64,000 nt of DNA, from assembly GCA_028583415.1 (NCBI GenBank), contig CM053266.1, positions 7,759,217-7,823,216 on the forward strand, written 5' to 3'. Both the position numbers and the translations under genes were made by a program. The notes below the pieces were generated by a model. That model worked only from the letters and a program-made list of their open reading frames with translations. It was not told the DNA's origin and made no database searches. This document shows positions 35,466-47,929 of this stretch, in pieces. The stretch is from Protea cynaroides (taxonomy: Eukaryota > Streptophyta > Magnoliopsida > Proteales > Proteaceae). Every line of letters begins with the position of its first letter. Positions within the stretch are counted from its first letter, which is position 1.

Positions 35466-37697
35466 TGTCACACCCCAATTCCGCACTATTCAGAATGGTG
35501 TGATGAACCGCTAATTAACCAACGGTTCAACCAGGATCTCGAATAGGTTGTGTCCCTTTGCTTAAATCATACACATCCACAACAATAATCAGAGTATATA
35601 GACAATAGCGGAAGTCTTTATACTAATGAAGTGAGAGTCTAACAATTATAAAATAATAAATTATCAAATTATTCTCCATTGACTAAGACATAAAGTAAAC
35701 TATTTAATTAATTACATCGTCTTTATAAATTGAATAAAATTCTAATAAAAAACACAAGAGTTGTACTCGCATGACGAATCATGCGACTCCACCATAACTT
35801 CAGCGTCCATCGCCGCCGCATGTCCATACATAGGAGCATTCATATAGTCTTCAACTGTGGTACCTGCATCATCAACTAAAAGCATTCGACGTCGAAAGGA
35901 TGAGCACAAATCACGGCTCAGTGAGCAAACAAAACAATGCAACAAACATATGCATGCATACAATTCATATCTTTGGTCTGGTTCATAAGTTTGCAATGTG
36001 CTATAGAAAGGTTCGGTGGTCGCCTCATCTCTATACACAGGGTGTGTAAGCCCACCCAATGGATCAAACACCATTGTCTTCCACATCCATCCCACCATGG
36101 AATAGAGATAGAGCTAAAGTGTCGGGATCAAATACCGCATAACACTCCCCCTGATGCCCTACCCATACTAACACATAAGCCCCTGTTTGCGAGGGCTTGC
36201 AAACTGGGCTCGCAACTAACCAATCGTAATGTCAAATAGTGTATCCAAGGTCTCACCCCAGCATCCCTCAATACTTTCATAGAGATAGAGCTAAGGCCCC
36301 CCGACAGAGTCAGAGACTACACGGTCCGAGACCACCTCCCCTAATGCCCTACGACGTAATAATTCTACTAAAGTAATGGCGATACGACGATGTCAGTGGA
36401 TAAGACTTGAGTAGAGATAGGGCTAAAATGTTTGAATCAAACACCGCATAACACTTCCCCTGATGCCCCACTCGCATCAAGTACACTAACCACACACAAA
36501 CATTCACATGCCTATTCCTAGCATCATCATCATCATCATGTTATAAATAAACAAAATTAAATATGCATGAACAATATTAGTAGGAATATTATATGGCATG
36601 TGATATGCACATTACAATCATACAATCAGGGAATCATTCATGGTGTTGGACTCAATAAACAAAATAGTTTGTTATTAGCCGATTAGTTTAGATCTTGTTC
36701 CCTCACCTTTGATTGAGTGTAGATCCTTGTTCAAGCTTTATGAATCACCTTTAAATCACTAGAAAGGCCTAACAAATAGATAGATTTTAAATAGAATTAA
36801 TTTCAAAAAATTTAGACTAGCTGAAATCATAGGGTCCCAGGTAGGGTAGCACCTAGGGTTGGTTAACCAATCGGCCCTAGGGTGTAGGGTCGGACATGGG
36901 GTCGATTATCAATGGACCCTATGTGCGACCACACCCTCCCTGGGACTTCCCGAGGGCAAGTGATCAATCCTGTGGTCTCGTAGGTCCATTCTAGGATTGT
37001 TCTATGGCTCATAACTATGATTTTTACACACTTTCTATTGCCTATGATGATTACTTCCATGGATTCCTTTGAAACTCATCCATGGATAGATGATTTGGGT
37101 TTCTCCTAATCCTAACTTCTTCATATTCCATTCTAGGCTCTTAATTTATGAAGGGAATTAGACTCATACCTGAAGTTGGCTGAGATTCAGAGGTTTCTCT
37201 GAAGTTCCTCCTCTTCCTTAGTCTTTTCTTTAATTTTCCTTCTCTTCTTCTCTTCCTTCTCTTCCTCTTTCTCTCACTTTCAATTAGGGTTCTAAAAGGA
37301 GTGAAAAAGGCCAAGGGACGTCCTATTTATAGAGGAAAACCCTCCAAAATAAGTCCCATCGAGTTTAGGAAAAAACCCCTTGAAATTTAGAAAGTTTCCT
37401 AATTTACGGTTTCTGCCAGTCATCATAGGGTCGCACGTAGGGTCGCAGGTTCCGTCGACCCTACGTTTTTCTAGTCATGCGACCCTATGACTAGAAAATC
37501 ATAGGTTGGACTTCTGTTGAGGTGGGGTCGACCGTACTTGTTTAGGCATGCGACCCTACCCTCATATTTACTGTTTTTGGGTCAAATTCATACCTGGTCT
37601 TGTGATTTCCTTCACGCACTTGATCTACTTGGCTCGACCATGATAGGTAGACCTGGTACAAGGTGGTAAGACCGGTTAGTTTGATACGGGTCTTACA
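35466..37697 (-). mobile_element. Solo LTR IV, minus strand
   Basis: 2232 bp from TGTCACACCCC to GGTCTTACA, flanked by perfect duplications GATCA (35461-35465, 37698-37702). No internal region, so it is a product of LTR-LTR recombination. It carries AGGGTCGCA-type clusters in U3 (37424-37560) and U5 (36829-36955), a TATA (complement CTATTTATAG near 37323), a donor (complement of CAG|GTATGA at 37168), three AGCTCTATCTCTA boxes and an intact terminal small frame. Confidence 0.93.
35742..35876 (-). CDS. LTR-terminal small open frame, solo LTR IV
   Basis: 44 codons from V-D-D-A-G-T-T-V-E-D-Y-M-N-A-P-M-Y-G to HDSSCEYNSCVFY; the second cysteine is Tyr. The frame is open further upstream in this copy (to a Met at 36098), but the upstream frame is not shared by other copies because of a 1-nt length difference just before V-D-D. 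An acceptor-like site precedes V-D-D. This is the least damaged copy apart from element I. Confidence 0.42.
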   Translation of the reverse strand, partial: VDDAGTTVEDYMNAPMYGHAAAMDAEVMVESHDSSCEYNSCVFY

Positions 37698-39027
37698 GAT
37701 CACAAACCAGGTATGAGAATCGAGTTAAAAAACACTAAAAACATACCTAAGGTCGCATGCCTGGGTAGGTATGGTCGAGCATAAGGAAGGGAACCAAAAA
37801 TATTCAATCCTGAATTCCATGGTCGAAGAATTTGACCTTATTGCCGATGGTTTATGCCACTATATGATCGACCGTGAAAAACCTAGATCAGACTCCGAGT
37901 TTTGGAAACTTTCCTAAACTAAGGGATTTCTTTCCTAATTGATAGAGGACTTTATATGGAGAGTGTTTCTCTATATAAAGGATGTCTCTCAGCCCTTTTT
38001 CACTCTTTTAAAACATTAGTAAACCCTAGAGAAAGAGAAGGAAGAGAAGGAAGAGAATGAGAAGAAGAAAAAGCTAAGGAGAAGAGTTTGCTGAGAAGAG
38101 ATTGGCTCTCTATCATAGGCAAAGGTATGAAACGAATCTCTAGAGATGTATACTCTAAGTACAAGACTTCTATGGAGGATAGGTCAATATCAACCTATTA
38201 TGATCTTTGTGATTTCCTTGAGAAAATCCTAAGGAGAACCATGAGGAGTGAATTTGATGATTAAGGTTGATAAGAAATTACTAATGATGGCCATTGGATG
38301 ACCTTAGAATAAAACCCATTGAAGAACAGAAGAATTGACCCAGGAAGAACTCGAATTTCATGTAGACTATGACCAAAAATCTAAAGGTTGCAGCTACGAT
38401 CGACCATAACATGACCAGTATGGCCAGAGGATTGACCATAGGCATTCAGGATGATTTCATAAATCATATGGTCGCAGCTAGAGTCACTCCATATGCAATC
38501 GTTGGGTATCGACCGTAGACAGTAAGGTTAATACAGCATGAGACCATAGGACCAATCAGGCACCTATCAGTGCTCTGTTCCAATTTTTGACTACTGTAAC
38601 ATGTCACATATGAACCCTAACTATAATTCATATAACTTTTAGGTTGTTAAATCATTTCAAAGAGAATTTCAAGGCTTGGAAGGGCATCGAAAATTGCTGA
38701 CAGGTGAGGGAAAAAGACCAAAACTAATTGAAAAATAACAAACTGTTTATATTTATCGAGTCCAATGCCATGATTGATTCTATGCTTGTATACTTGTAAT
38801 GTGCATCTCACATGTCATCCAATATTCCTGCTATTACTGTTCATGCATATTTAATTCTGTTTATTTATAACATGATAATGATGATGATGCTAGGAATAGG
38901 CATGTGAATGAATGTGTGTGTGGTTTGATATGATGGGTACGACCTATTCGAGATCCTGGGTGAACCGTTGGTTTATTGGCGGTTCATCACACCATTTTGG
39001 TTAGACCAGAATCGGGGTGTGACAACT

Positions 39028-39039
39028 TTGTATCAGAGC
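39028..39039 (+). other. Primer binding site of element III-b
   Basis: TTGTATCAGAGC, one change from the Met-tRNA complement, directly after the LTR end GTGTGACA. Confidence 0.82.
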
Positions 39040-39302
39040 ACTCAGGTTCTACCCATTGACCTAACTACTTCTACATGAGTCATGAATTGAGTTAGGATAA
39101 ATATAAAAGTTGTAATAAGAACACACCATAAGCACTTGTGCTGTATGAGACATAAACTAAGAAAAAGAATAATGCATATATGAAAAGGAATAATCAATTT
39201 GAAATATATATGGAATAAGACAAATGTACATCAAATTCAGAGTACAGTTCACAATCCGGATAGTTACTCTGTAGTATAAAGGGAAAAAGAAAAAAGTAGC
39301 AA

Positions 39303-40600
39303 TCATGGAGCTGGAGGTGCTAGAGAAGGAGGAGCCTCACGATCTCTATCATAGTCTTTAGCATATACTCTTGTGAGCCAGGCCACCTAAGTCAAAGTCA
39401 CTCGGAGACTAGCTGCCAAATCTGCTATCCACTGGTTTGAAGAGCGCTGGGCATCTAGAAGCTCTCCTACTCTCCAATTAGTCACGCATTGAGCCTCTCT
39501 AATCTCATGTAAGAGCCCCATCATATCATCTGGTGGTGGGCGTAAAGGGCCCGCTGAATGAGAAGCTCTAAAGGGCCAGCTCCAGTAGAATGCTGTGGCG
39601 ATGGAGGAGGGATGGCATCCACATCCATGTACATCTGATCATCATCCTCCTCATCACCACCCTCGTGTGCCACTGCTACTACCTCTGCTGCTGCTGCTGC
39701 TACCTCTGCTGCTGCTGCTACTGCTGCCGCCTCTACATCTGCTGTCACTACCCAAGTGAGAGGACGTCTTATAGAATTCCTCTCATCATCACTGACCTGT
39801 ATCGTTCACATGCCCATCCGGCTGATGGCTTCCCAATCAAGGTCAGCTGAAAAGGTGTCCTCAACGATCCTCTCATCCACTAGGTCCACCTGTAGATGAG
39901 CAAGCAAGGTGCAGATTAGCCACCCATAGGACAAGTTGACTCTCGACTTAGGCAATGTAGCTCGGTGTATGCTCTGGAGAATAATGTACGGGAGGCAAAT
40001 AGACTGCCTAGTATAGATACAGTACAGCAGGTACTGAGTTAGCTGAGAGATCATCTCAGAATGTCTACCCTGGGGAATCAGATTATGCTGGATAATCTTG
40101 CAGTAGACACGTGGCTCTAGACGCAGGTTGACTACTTTTACCTCCCAATGGTTATCCCGAAGAATCTGACTATCGATCTCTGCACGCATCTGTGTGGAAA
40201 GAAACTATGGCTCTCTGGGTGCACAGTAAATCGAGTGCCCATCATTGGAGATACCTAGGAGATCAACCAACTCCTGGCAGTTGAAAGAAATCGAAACCCC
40301 TTTCACCCAACTAGTGATCCAAAGCTCTCTGACCCTCTCTACATCTATGTCACCCTCCACCTGAAGGTGACAGTAGTTTTGCTTAACCAAGTCCAGGCGA
40401 GTGTAAGCCTCGTATAGGATCACTGAAAGCTAGCCCATATCACCAAATGCCCTCTCCACATCAAACAGGTCCAAGTGGGCTAGGTTCACACATCTACCCC
40501 CTTCAACCTTCTTTCGGTCAAACCAAGGGTATCGCACTTCTGCTTCCACAGACCTGAAGCGAAGTGGGTCATGAACTCAAGGAACCTTGGTGCGAACCAT
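39303..40600 (-). pseudogene. Antisense gene of element III-b
   Basis: Read leftwards from ATG 40600. Blocks: RAFGDMG-S-W-like segment with a TAG where W or Q stood (about 40430), GVSISFNCQELVDLLGISND, YCAPREP, PRVYCKIIQHNLIPQGRH, RVNLSYGWLICTLLAHLQVD, a stop after R-M-G-M (about 39806), Ala-rich acidic linker, and the C-terminal helix ending near the D-Y-D-R-D motif and TGA at 39303. Domain order matches III-a almost residue for residue. The leader intron spans 41050 to 40606 (GTATGT...TTATAG). Confidence 0.75.
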
Positions 40601-41218
40601 GATAGCTATAAGAAAAGAAAATAAGAAAAACAAGTTAGAAAATTTAGAAAAATTTGACAGCATAATGACGTAAAATGAGAAAAAGCCTCACTTTTCACCC
40701 AAACATTGGGCAGGAGGACTTACATAGGTCCCAAACCATCCTGCAAAGCATATCCAATTGGAAATTTTAACTAGGTGGGTTGAATTTGAAAATTTTTGAC
40801 AATTCGGCAAAAAACCCCCAAAATTTAGGTAAAAAATGGGAATTTTCATGTTTCTACTAAACTAACTGATGAAACTCAAATTTTCTTGAGGGCTTTCATC
40901 CATTGGGTGGCCAATAGCAAAAGCCCCCAATAAAAGTTAAATTTTTACGATTAAAAAAATATTAGAAAAATATTAATTACAAGAAAACCCTACAAATGAC
41001 AAAAACCCTAGGTATGAAAGCTTAAAAATGAAAGAGAGTAGAGAACATACCTTGTGGAATGGAATATAGGTCGTAGATCGAAGTAAAAATCACCAAGTAT
41101 GTATGGTCGATACTGAAGCAACTCACTGGAGGCGAGTTGAGTAGAGACCGTAGGAGGAAGAAGAAGAAATGAGAGGGATACTCTCGAAAATAGGTTTTTA
41201 AAAAAACTGATTTTGGAT

Positions 41219-41364
41219 CTTACGGTTGCACAATTCAACCAAAACCATGGACCATAGGATCAACCATATGATCGACCATAGGTTCTCGGTAAGTTGCCAG
41301 GGATGTGATGTTCGCACCTATGGTCGCACAACATGCGACCGTAGGCCATCGACCGTATGACCTA
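41219..41364. promoter_or_regulatory. CGACCRTA motif cluster, element III-b
   Basis: At least eight variants of CGACCATAGG, GCGACCGTAGG and ATGATCGACC between the antisense gene's donor (41050) and gag (41512). It parallels the cluster in III-a and the two LTR clusters of this family. Confidence 0.62.
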
Positions 41365-41511
41365 CTGTTGTCTGCATTTTGATTCTGATTGAACTTTTGC
41401 CTATTGATTTTGTTTTTCTCTCACTTTCTATTGTGAGACTAACCCAATACTACCATCATATCTTGTCTCACATGTACAGCCTTTCTAAGTACCATTCAAC
41501 CAAGAGTTTAA

Positions 41512-42812
41512 ATGGCTGGACGCAGAGTAAGTAGAAGGAGACAAAATGCAAACCCATCTCCACCACCTATGGAGACTAATGACAATGAAGGTCAACAAGG
41601 ATAGGAAGGGAATATTGGAACTCAAAATACTGCACCTCAGAATGTGCACACCCAAGCCAACCCAACTGACCTACCTGCACCACCTACAGATTTGGCTACT
41701 ATGGTGATGAATTTAGCACAACAATTGCAGCAAATACAGCAAGTGCAAGCCAACATGCAAGCTGCTATAGGAATGGCTTTCCCAGCTGCAAACACGACAC
41801 CTCTACTTGTAGGACAAGCTAGTACTGCACCTGGTGGTAGCAACACCGTACCCCAAGTACTGCAAACACCAGCATTACAAGGCCAAGTGCAAAACGCTGA
41901 AGCACCGCAAAGCGGGTATAACCAAAGAAATTACCACACCAGCCACCTATTTATAGAGTATATGCACAGTATCAGCTTGATCACTGCAGACTGATCGATC
42001 GTTTCCTGAAGTTAAAGTCGAAGGAATTTACAGGCAAGCCATCAGATCCGTTATGGCCAGCTCACTAGATAGATGAGATGGAAAGAAACTTTATGATGAT
42101 GACTATAAATGAAGAAGAGAAGGTGTGATGTGCCACTTTTATGCTGAAAGGTAATGCGCACCACTGGTGGAAATCAACTAGAAGTTATCTATTAACAAAG
42201 CAGCCCAACTGACCTAGGCTATCTATAAAGAAGCTTTCTTCAAAAAGTATTTTCCAAGGAGTTTCAGAGATCAAATGGAAAAAGAGTTTCTGAGTCTGTA
42301 TCAGGGACAGATGACTGTAGACGCATATCAACAGCGTTATGAAGATCTATTTTTCTTTGCTCCCTCTAGCATGTAGGATGAAAATACCAAACCTGAAGGT
42401 TCGTCATGGGATAGGGGAAGCATCCGTAAGCATGTATTGGGACTGAAAAAGAAGATTTATAATGAAGCTATACAGATTGCTCGAGTACTATAATCGAGCC
42501 AAAGGAAAAATTATTTTGCTCAGAACAGAGGTATTAAAAGGCCTAACAGAAATTCGTACAACGGAGGGAACTCAAAGACGTTTAAACCCTTCTGTACTCA
42601 AGGCTTTAATGCTGCAGCCAATACTACTCCGACTGCCCAACCTCAACAGAAGCAAAGTAGTGATGGAGTTAAATGTTTTAACTGTAATCAAGTAGGACAT
42701 TATTCAAGGGAGTGTCCTAAGCCAAGGAAGCAGCTACATCAAGGAAAGGTTTATGCAGTTATATCTGAGGATGTTGTTGCATCGCCTGATGTGGTCACAG
42801 GTATAACCTGAA
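41512..42812 (+). pseudogene. gag: gag of element III-b
   Basis: ATG 41512 (MAGRRVSRRRQNANPSPPP), about 30 bases after an acceptor-like GTACAG. A TAG follows G-Q-Q-G, as in III-a. It is open from 41644 to a frameshift near 41930, then has several stops through KEFTGKPSDPLW, HHWWKSTRSYLL and YQQRYEDLFFFAP. The zinc knuckle CFNCNQVGHYSREC is near 42677-42718. The end contains D-V-V-T followed by a GTATAA donor-like site at the place where element II has its gag-pol intron. Confidence 0.9.
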
Positions 42813-42865
42813 CCTTTCATTTTGTACTACCTTGTGTGAGCATGTAAACTAAATTAAATCAAATC

Positions 42866-45800
42866 ACAAGTATCGTACCTATTAATGGCATACCCGCCAA
42901 AGTACTCTTTGACTCTGGAGCTACTCATTCTTTTATATCTGTGTCATTTGGATATAAGTTAAATCTACCCCTCAGACCTTTAGACTGCAAACTGCTTATA
43001 CGATCACCCATGGGATTAGAAGTGGAACTAGACAATGGTTATGGACCATGTCCAGTTCTTATAGGCAAGAAGATTTTGGATGCAACCTTAATTCAACTCG
43101 AGATGGCAGACTTTGACGTTATCTTGGGAATGGATTGGTTAGCTCGGCACTCGACACTCTGTAAACCTATTATGTGCAGAAAAGAAATTGACATTTAAAG
43201 ACAAGGAAGGAGTAGAGTTTAGTTTTACAGGAACTAAACTTTCCCATAAACGAAAACTCATTCTCTCTGCATTGAAGGCTAGAAAAAGCCTTGAAAAAGG
43301 AGGAATTGGGTATCTAATATCCGGGGTTGACCTCACCAAGGAAGCACCACGAATGAAAGATATTGAAGTTGTGAGTGAATTTTTGGATGTATTTCCTCAG
43401 GAACTACCAGGACTACCACCCGACCGAGCGAAAGAGTTCGTTATAGATCTTATACCCGGAGCCACACCAGCATCTAAAGCACCTTATTGAATGGCTCCTA
43501 CTGAACTGAAGGAACTGAAGGTACAATTACAAGAATTACTAGACAAGGGTTATATCAGACCCATCATATCACCATGGGGAGTGTCAGTATTTTTCATGAA
43601 AAAGAAGGATGGTAGCGTTCGACTGTGTAAAGATTATCGAGAATTGAATAAACTTACAATCAAGAATCGGTACCAGTTGCCTCAGATCGATGACTTGTTC
43701 GATCAGTTGCAAGGTGCCAAAGTGTTCTCCAAAACTGATCTTCGATCAGGATATCATCAGTTAAAGATTAAGGAAGGTGATATTCCGAAGACAGCATTCA
43801 AAAAAGATATAGACAGTATGAATTTTTAGTCATATCTTTTGGATTAACTAATGCACCCCGCAACCTTTATGGAACTCATGAATCGAGTATTCCATGATAT
43901 GTTGGACATGTCATTCATTGTATTTATTGATGACATACTAGTCTACTCCAAAGACAAAGGAACTCATGTCACAAATCTAAGAGCCGCTCTGCAGCAACTA
44001 CGAAAAAAGAAGCTTTACGCCAAATTTACAAAGTGAGAGTTTTGGCTAAATGAAGTCACTTTCTTAGGTCATGTTGTATCCGCTGAAAGAATTAAAGAGG
44101 ATCCTAGCAAAATTGAAGCCATTGTGAAACGGGAAGCACCTAAGAATGTTGCAGAAATCAAGAGTTTCTTAGGTTTAGCTGGTTACTATCGACGATTCGT
44201 GGAAGATTACTCTAGAATCACTGTACCTCTTACTAGTCTGACAAAGAAAGGAGAAAAGTTTGTTTCGATCGATAAATGTGAAGAGCATTTTCAAACATTG
44301 AAGGCCAGATTGATTTCAGCTCCCATGTTGACTATTTTGATCCCAGGACAACCATTTACCTTGTACACTGATGCATCTGGGTTAGGTTTAGGATGTGTGC
44401 TTATGCAAGGAGAACAAGTAATTGTGTATGCCTCAAGACAACTAAAGACACAGAAAAGAACTATCCCACTCATGACTTGGAATTAGCAGCAGTAGTACAT
44501 GCTATTAAGATATGGAGACATTATTTGTATGAAGAGAAATTTTAGATTAAATCAGATTATAAGAGTCTCACTCATCTTTTTAATCAGAAGGAGTTGAACA
44601 TGAGACAAAGAAGATGACTGGAATTACTAAAGGATTATGATTGTGATATCTAGTATCATCATGGAAAAGTTAATGTAGTTACTGATGCACTGAGCATGAA
44701 AGCTATGACAGAATTCCAAGAAGAAGTTAGTGCAAATATTGTGGCATGTGTCACAGGGAGAGTATTTAATTATGATAAAGAGCAGTTCGTGATTGATATT
44801 CCGAATGAATCAACTGACCAAGGATTTATTCATCTATTCTCAAACATGTTTGCTACATTGAAGATTGTACCTGATCTATTAGACGAAGTGAAAGCCGCTA
44901 TTAAATCAGACCCTTATCTGAGAACGGTGCAAGAAGACCTCGAAAAAGGTAGGACTACTCCTGAGTTCACCTTGGATGTTGAAAAGGTATTAAAATACAA
45001 AGGAAGGGTATGCATTCTTGAAAATGAAGACTTGGATATTAGACACAGACTAATGAAGGAAGCTCACACCACCGCTTATTCGATACATTCTGAAAGTACG
45101 AATCATGATCTGAAGAAACTATATTGGTGGAGAGGAATGAAAGCGGATGTAGCTAAATTTATGTCTCAATGCTTGAATTGTCAGCAAGTAAAGGCTAAAA
45201 GGCAAAGACCTGTAGGATTGTTGCAACCACTACCAGAACCAGTATGGAAATGAGACTGCATCACTATGGACTTCGTCACCGGGTTACTATTGACTCCCTG
45301 AGTAGTTGACGCGGTCTGGGTGATTGTGGATCGTTTGACCAAGATAGCTCGTTTCATAGCTATACGACCTCAGTATACCCTAGAGAGGTTAGCTAAGCTT
45401 TATCTAGATAATATTGTCCGATTACATGGTGTACCTGAAAGCATTGTGTCCGACAGAGACCCACGCTTTATCTCAAAGTTTTGGAAAGGATTACAGAAGG
45501 CTATGGGTACAACATTGAAGTTTAGTACTGCATTCCATCCTAAGATAGATGGACAGTCGGAGCGTACTATTCAGATTTTAGAAGACATGCTTCGAGCTTG
45601 TGTTATTGATTTCAAAGGATCATGGGATAAGAAATTGCCATTGATTGAGTTCGCTTATAACAACAGCTACCAAGCGACTATACATATGTCACCCTATGAA
45701 GCACTGTATGGTAGGAAATGTTGAACTCCTTTGTTTTGGAATGAAGTTGGAGAACGGAGTATTGTTAGACCAGAGTTTGTTGAAGAGACTTGTCGAGTAG

Positions 45801-46327
45801 TCGACATTATCAAGGAAAGAGTCTGAATAGCTCAGAATCGTCAGAAGCAATATGCAGATAATCGACACAGAGATCTCAAATTCACCATAGGTGATAAGGT
45901 ATTTCTGAAAATATTTCCTATGCGTGGTTTGAAAAGATTTGGACAGAAGGGAAAGCTGTGTCCCAGATATATTGGACCTTATGAAGTTCTAGATAGACGT
46001 GGAAAAGTAGCATATTAATTAGCACTACCACCGTCCATGTCAAGTGTACATGATGTATTTCATATCTCATTACTGAAGAAGTACGTCAGAGATCTAATAC
46101 ACGTGTTAACAACGGATCCACCAGATTTGACTGAAGATTTGACATTCGAAGTAGTACCTTTTGAGATCACTAGCCGAAAGGTGCAACGTCTTAGCAACCG
46201 CGACATTTACTACGTTAAGGTTACTTGGAGAAGCCAAAATGTAAAAGAAGTTACATGGGAAGAAGAGAACGCTATGCCGAAGCAATATCCTCACCTATTC
46301 GACTCGGAAGGTATATGTAAATTTTGA
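42866..46327 (+). pseudogene. pol: pol of element III-b
   Basis: Protease DSGATHSF near 42911. Reverse transcriptase in three frames (43188-44036) with TDLRSGYHQLKI and FIDDILVYSK (about 43925). The RNase H N-terminus missing from element I is present here (LYTDASGLGLGCVLMQ, about 44364), then damaged at 44486-44690. Integrase follows from 44890 with the HHCC segment, the same TGG-to-TGA stop after P-V-W-K (45251) as in element I, and DDE residues around 45270, 45453 and 45560. The GPY module and chromodomain-like tail ITSRKVQRLSNRDIYYVK, ending QYPHLFDSEG, complete it. Stops at 45722 and 46018 and a frameshift near 43829. Confidence 0.93.
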
Positions 46328-46356
46328 GGATGAAATTTATATAAGAGGGGGGGAGT

Positions 46357-47741
46357 TGTAAGACCCGCACTCCACTAACTTGGTCTAACCGTGTCGTGTC
46401 AGGTCTTTCCATCATTCCTGGTCCAAGTGGACCGAGTGTGTGAAGATAGATCACAAATCAGGTATGAGAATCGAGTTAAAAATACTAAAAACATACCTAA
46501 GGTCGCATGCCTAGGTAGGTATGGTCAACCATAAGGAAGGGAACCAAAAATATTAAATCCAGAATCCCACGGTCAATGAATTTGACCTTACGATCGATGG
46601 TTTATGCTACCCTATGATCGACCGTGAGAAAGCCAGATCAGACTCCGAGCTTTGAAAACTTTCCTAAACTAAGGGATTCCTTTCCTAATTGAAAGAGGAC
46701 TTTATATGGAGAGTTTTTCTCTATATAAAGGATGTCCCTCGGCCCTTTTTCCTCTTTTAGAACATTAGTAAACCCAAGAGAAAGAAAAAGAAGAGAAGGA
46801 GAAGAAGAAAAAGCTAAGGAGAAGAGTTTACTGAGAAGAGATTGGCTCTCTATCACAGGCAAAGGTATGAAACGAATCTCTGGAGATGTATACTCTAAGT
46901 ATAAGACTTCTATGGAGGATAGGCAATATCAACCTATTATGATCTATGTGATTTCCTTGAGAAAATCCCAAGGAGAACCATGAGGAGTGAATTTGATGAT
47001 TAGGGTTGCTAAGAAATTACTAATGATGGCCATTGGATGACCTTAGAATAAAACCCATTGAAGAACAGAAGAATCGACCCAGGAAGAACTCAAATTTCAT
47101 GTAGACTGTGACCAAAAATCTCAAAGTCGCAGCTACAGTCGACCACAGCATGACTAGTATGACCAGAGGATCGACCATAGGCATTTGGGAAGATTTCAGA
47201 AATCATATGGTGCGACCGTAGGGTATCGACAGTAGACAGTAAGGTCGATACAGCATGAGACCATAGGACCAATCAAACACCTATCAGTGTTCTGTTTTTT
47301 ATTTTCGACTACTGTAACATGTCACATATGAACCCTAACTTAAATTCATATAACATTTAGGTTATTAAATCAATTCAAAGAGAATTTCAAGGCTTGGAAG
47401 GACATCGAGAATTGCTAACAGGTGAGGGAACAAGACCTAAACTAATTGGATAATGACAAACTGTTTATTTTTATTGAGTCCAATGCCATGATTGATTCTA
47501 TGCTTGTATGCTTATAATGTTCATTTCACATGTCATCCAATATCCCTGCTATTATTGTTCATGCATATTTAATTTCATTTATTTATAACAAAATGATGAT
47601 GATGATGCTAGGAATAGGCATGTGAATAAATGTGTGTGTGGTTTGATATGGTGGGTACGACCTATGCGAGATCCTGGGTGAACTGTTGGTTTATTGGCAG
47701 TTCATGACACCTTTTTGGTTAGTCCAGAACGGGGTGTGACA
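46357..47741 (+). repeat. 3' LTR of element III-b
   Basis: 1385 bp, TGTAAGACCC to GGGGTGTGACA, preceded by the polypurine tract AAGAGGGGGGGAGT. TATA at 46721, leader donor at 46865, motif clusters at 46500-46625 and 47115-47260. It has the same large U5 deletion as the 5' copy, so the deletion predates insertion. Confidence 0.9.
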
Positions 47742-47909
47742 ATACCTACCAAGGCATGCGACCTTAGGTATGTTTTTAGTGTTTTTCACTCGATTCTCAT
47801 ACCTGGTTTGTGATCTATCTTCACACGCTCGGTCCACTTGGTCCAGGAATGATGGAAAGACCTGACACGACACGGTTAGACCAAGTTAGTGGAGTATGGG
47901 TCTAACAGC
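47742..47909 (-). repeat. LTR of element III-a, outer end
   Basis: Complement of the LTR start: it ends GGAGTATGGGTCTAACA at 47909 (TGTTAGACCC on the minus strand) and joins 35369 once III-b is removed. The following bases GCTCC would be the target duplication, but the partner end of III-a is lost. Confidence 0.85.
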
Positions 47910-47929
47910 TCCTTTGTCAACTAAAGGCA

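Larger units (their letters stand above)
35370..39024 (+). repeat. 5' LTR of element III-b, interrupted
   Basis: The parts at 35370-35465 and 37703-39024 make a 1.42 kb LTR. CGACCRTA/GGTCGCAT words cluster at 37750-37875 upstream of TATA (CTATATAAAG, 37971) and at 38383-38527. The donor AAAG|GTATGA is at 38125. The sequence then jumps from the GTGTGTGTGGTTTGATATG segment (about 38935) directly to the LTR end, omitting the U5 boxes and small frame found in III-a. Confidence 0.88.
35370..47741 (+). mobile_element. Element III-b: Tekay-like chromovirus with short LTRs
   Basis: LTRs 35370-39024 (interrupted by solo LTR IV) and 46357-47741, primer site 39028, antisense gene, motif cluster, gag, pol, polypurine tract. 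It is inserted in the LTR of III-a. The flanks ATACC on the right and CAACC on the left are best read as a 5-bp duplication with later damage on the left. The LTRs differ at roughly one base in ten by eye, so it is older than element I. Each reading frame is broken several times. Confidence 0.92.

Noticed and set aside
47741..47742. Idea that 47742-47909 is a separate inverted LTR fragment
   Set aside because: It continues the LTR of III-a precisely at 35369 once III-b is removed, so a nested insertion explains it.
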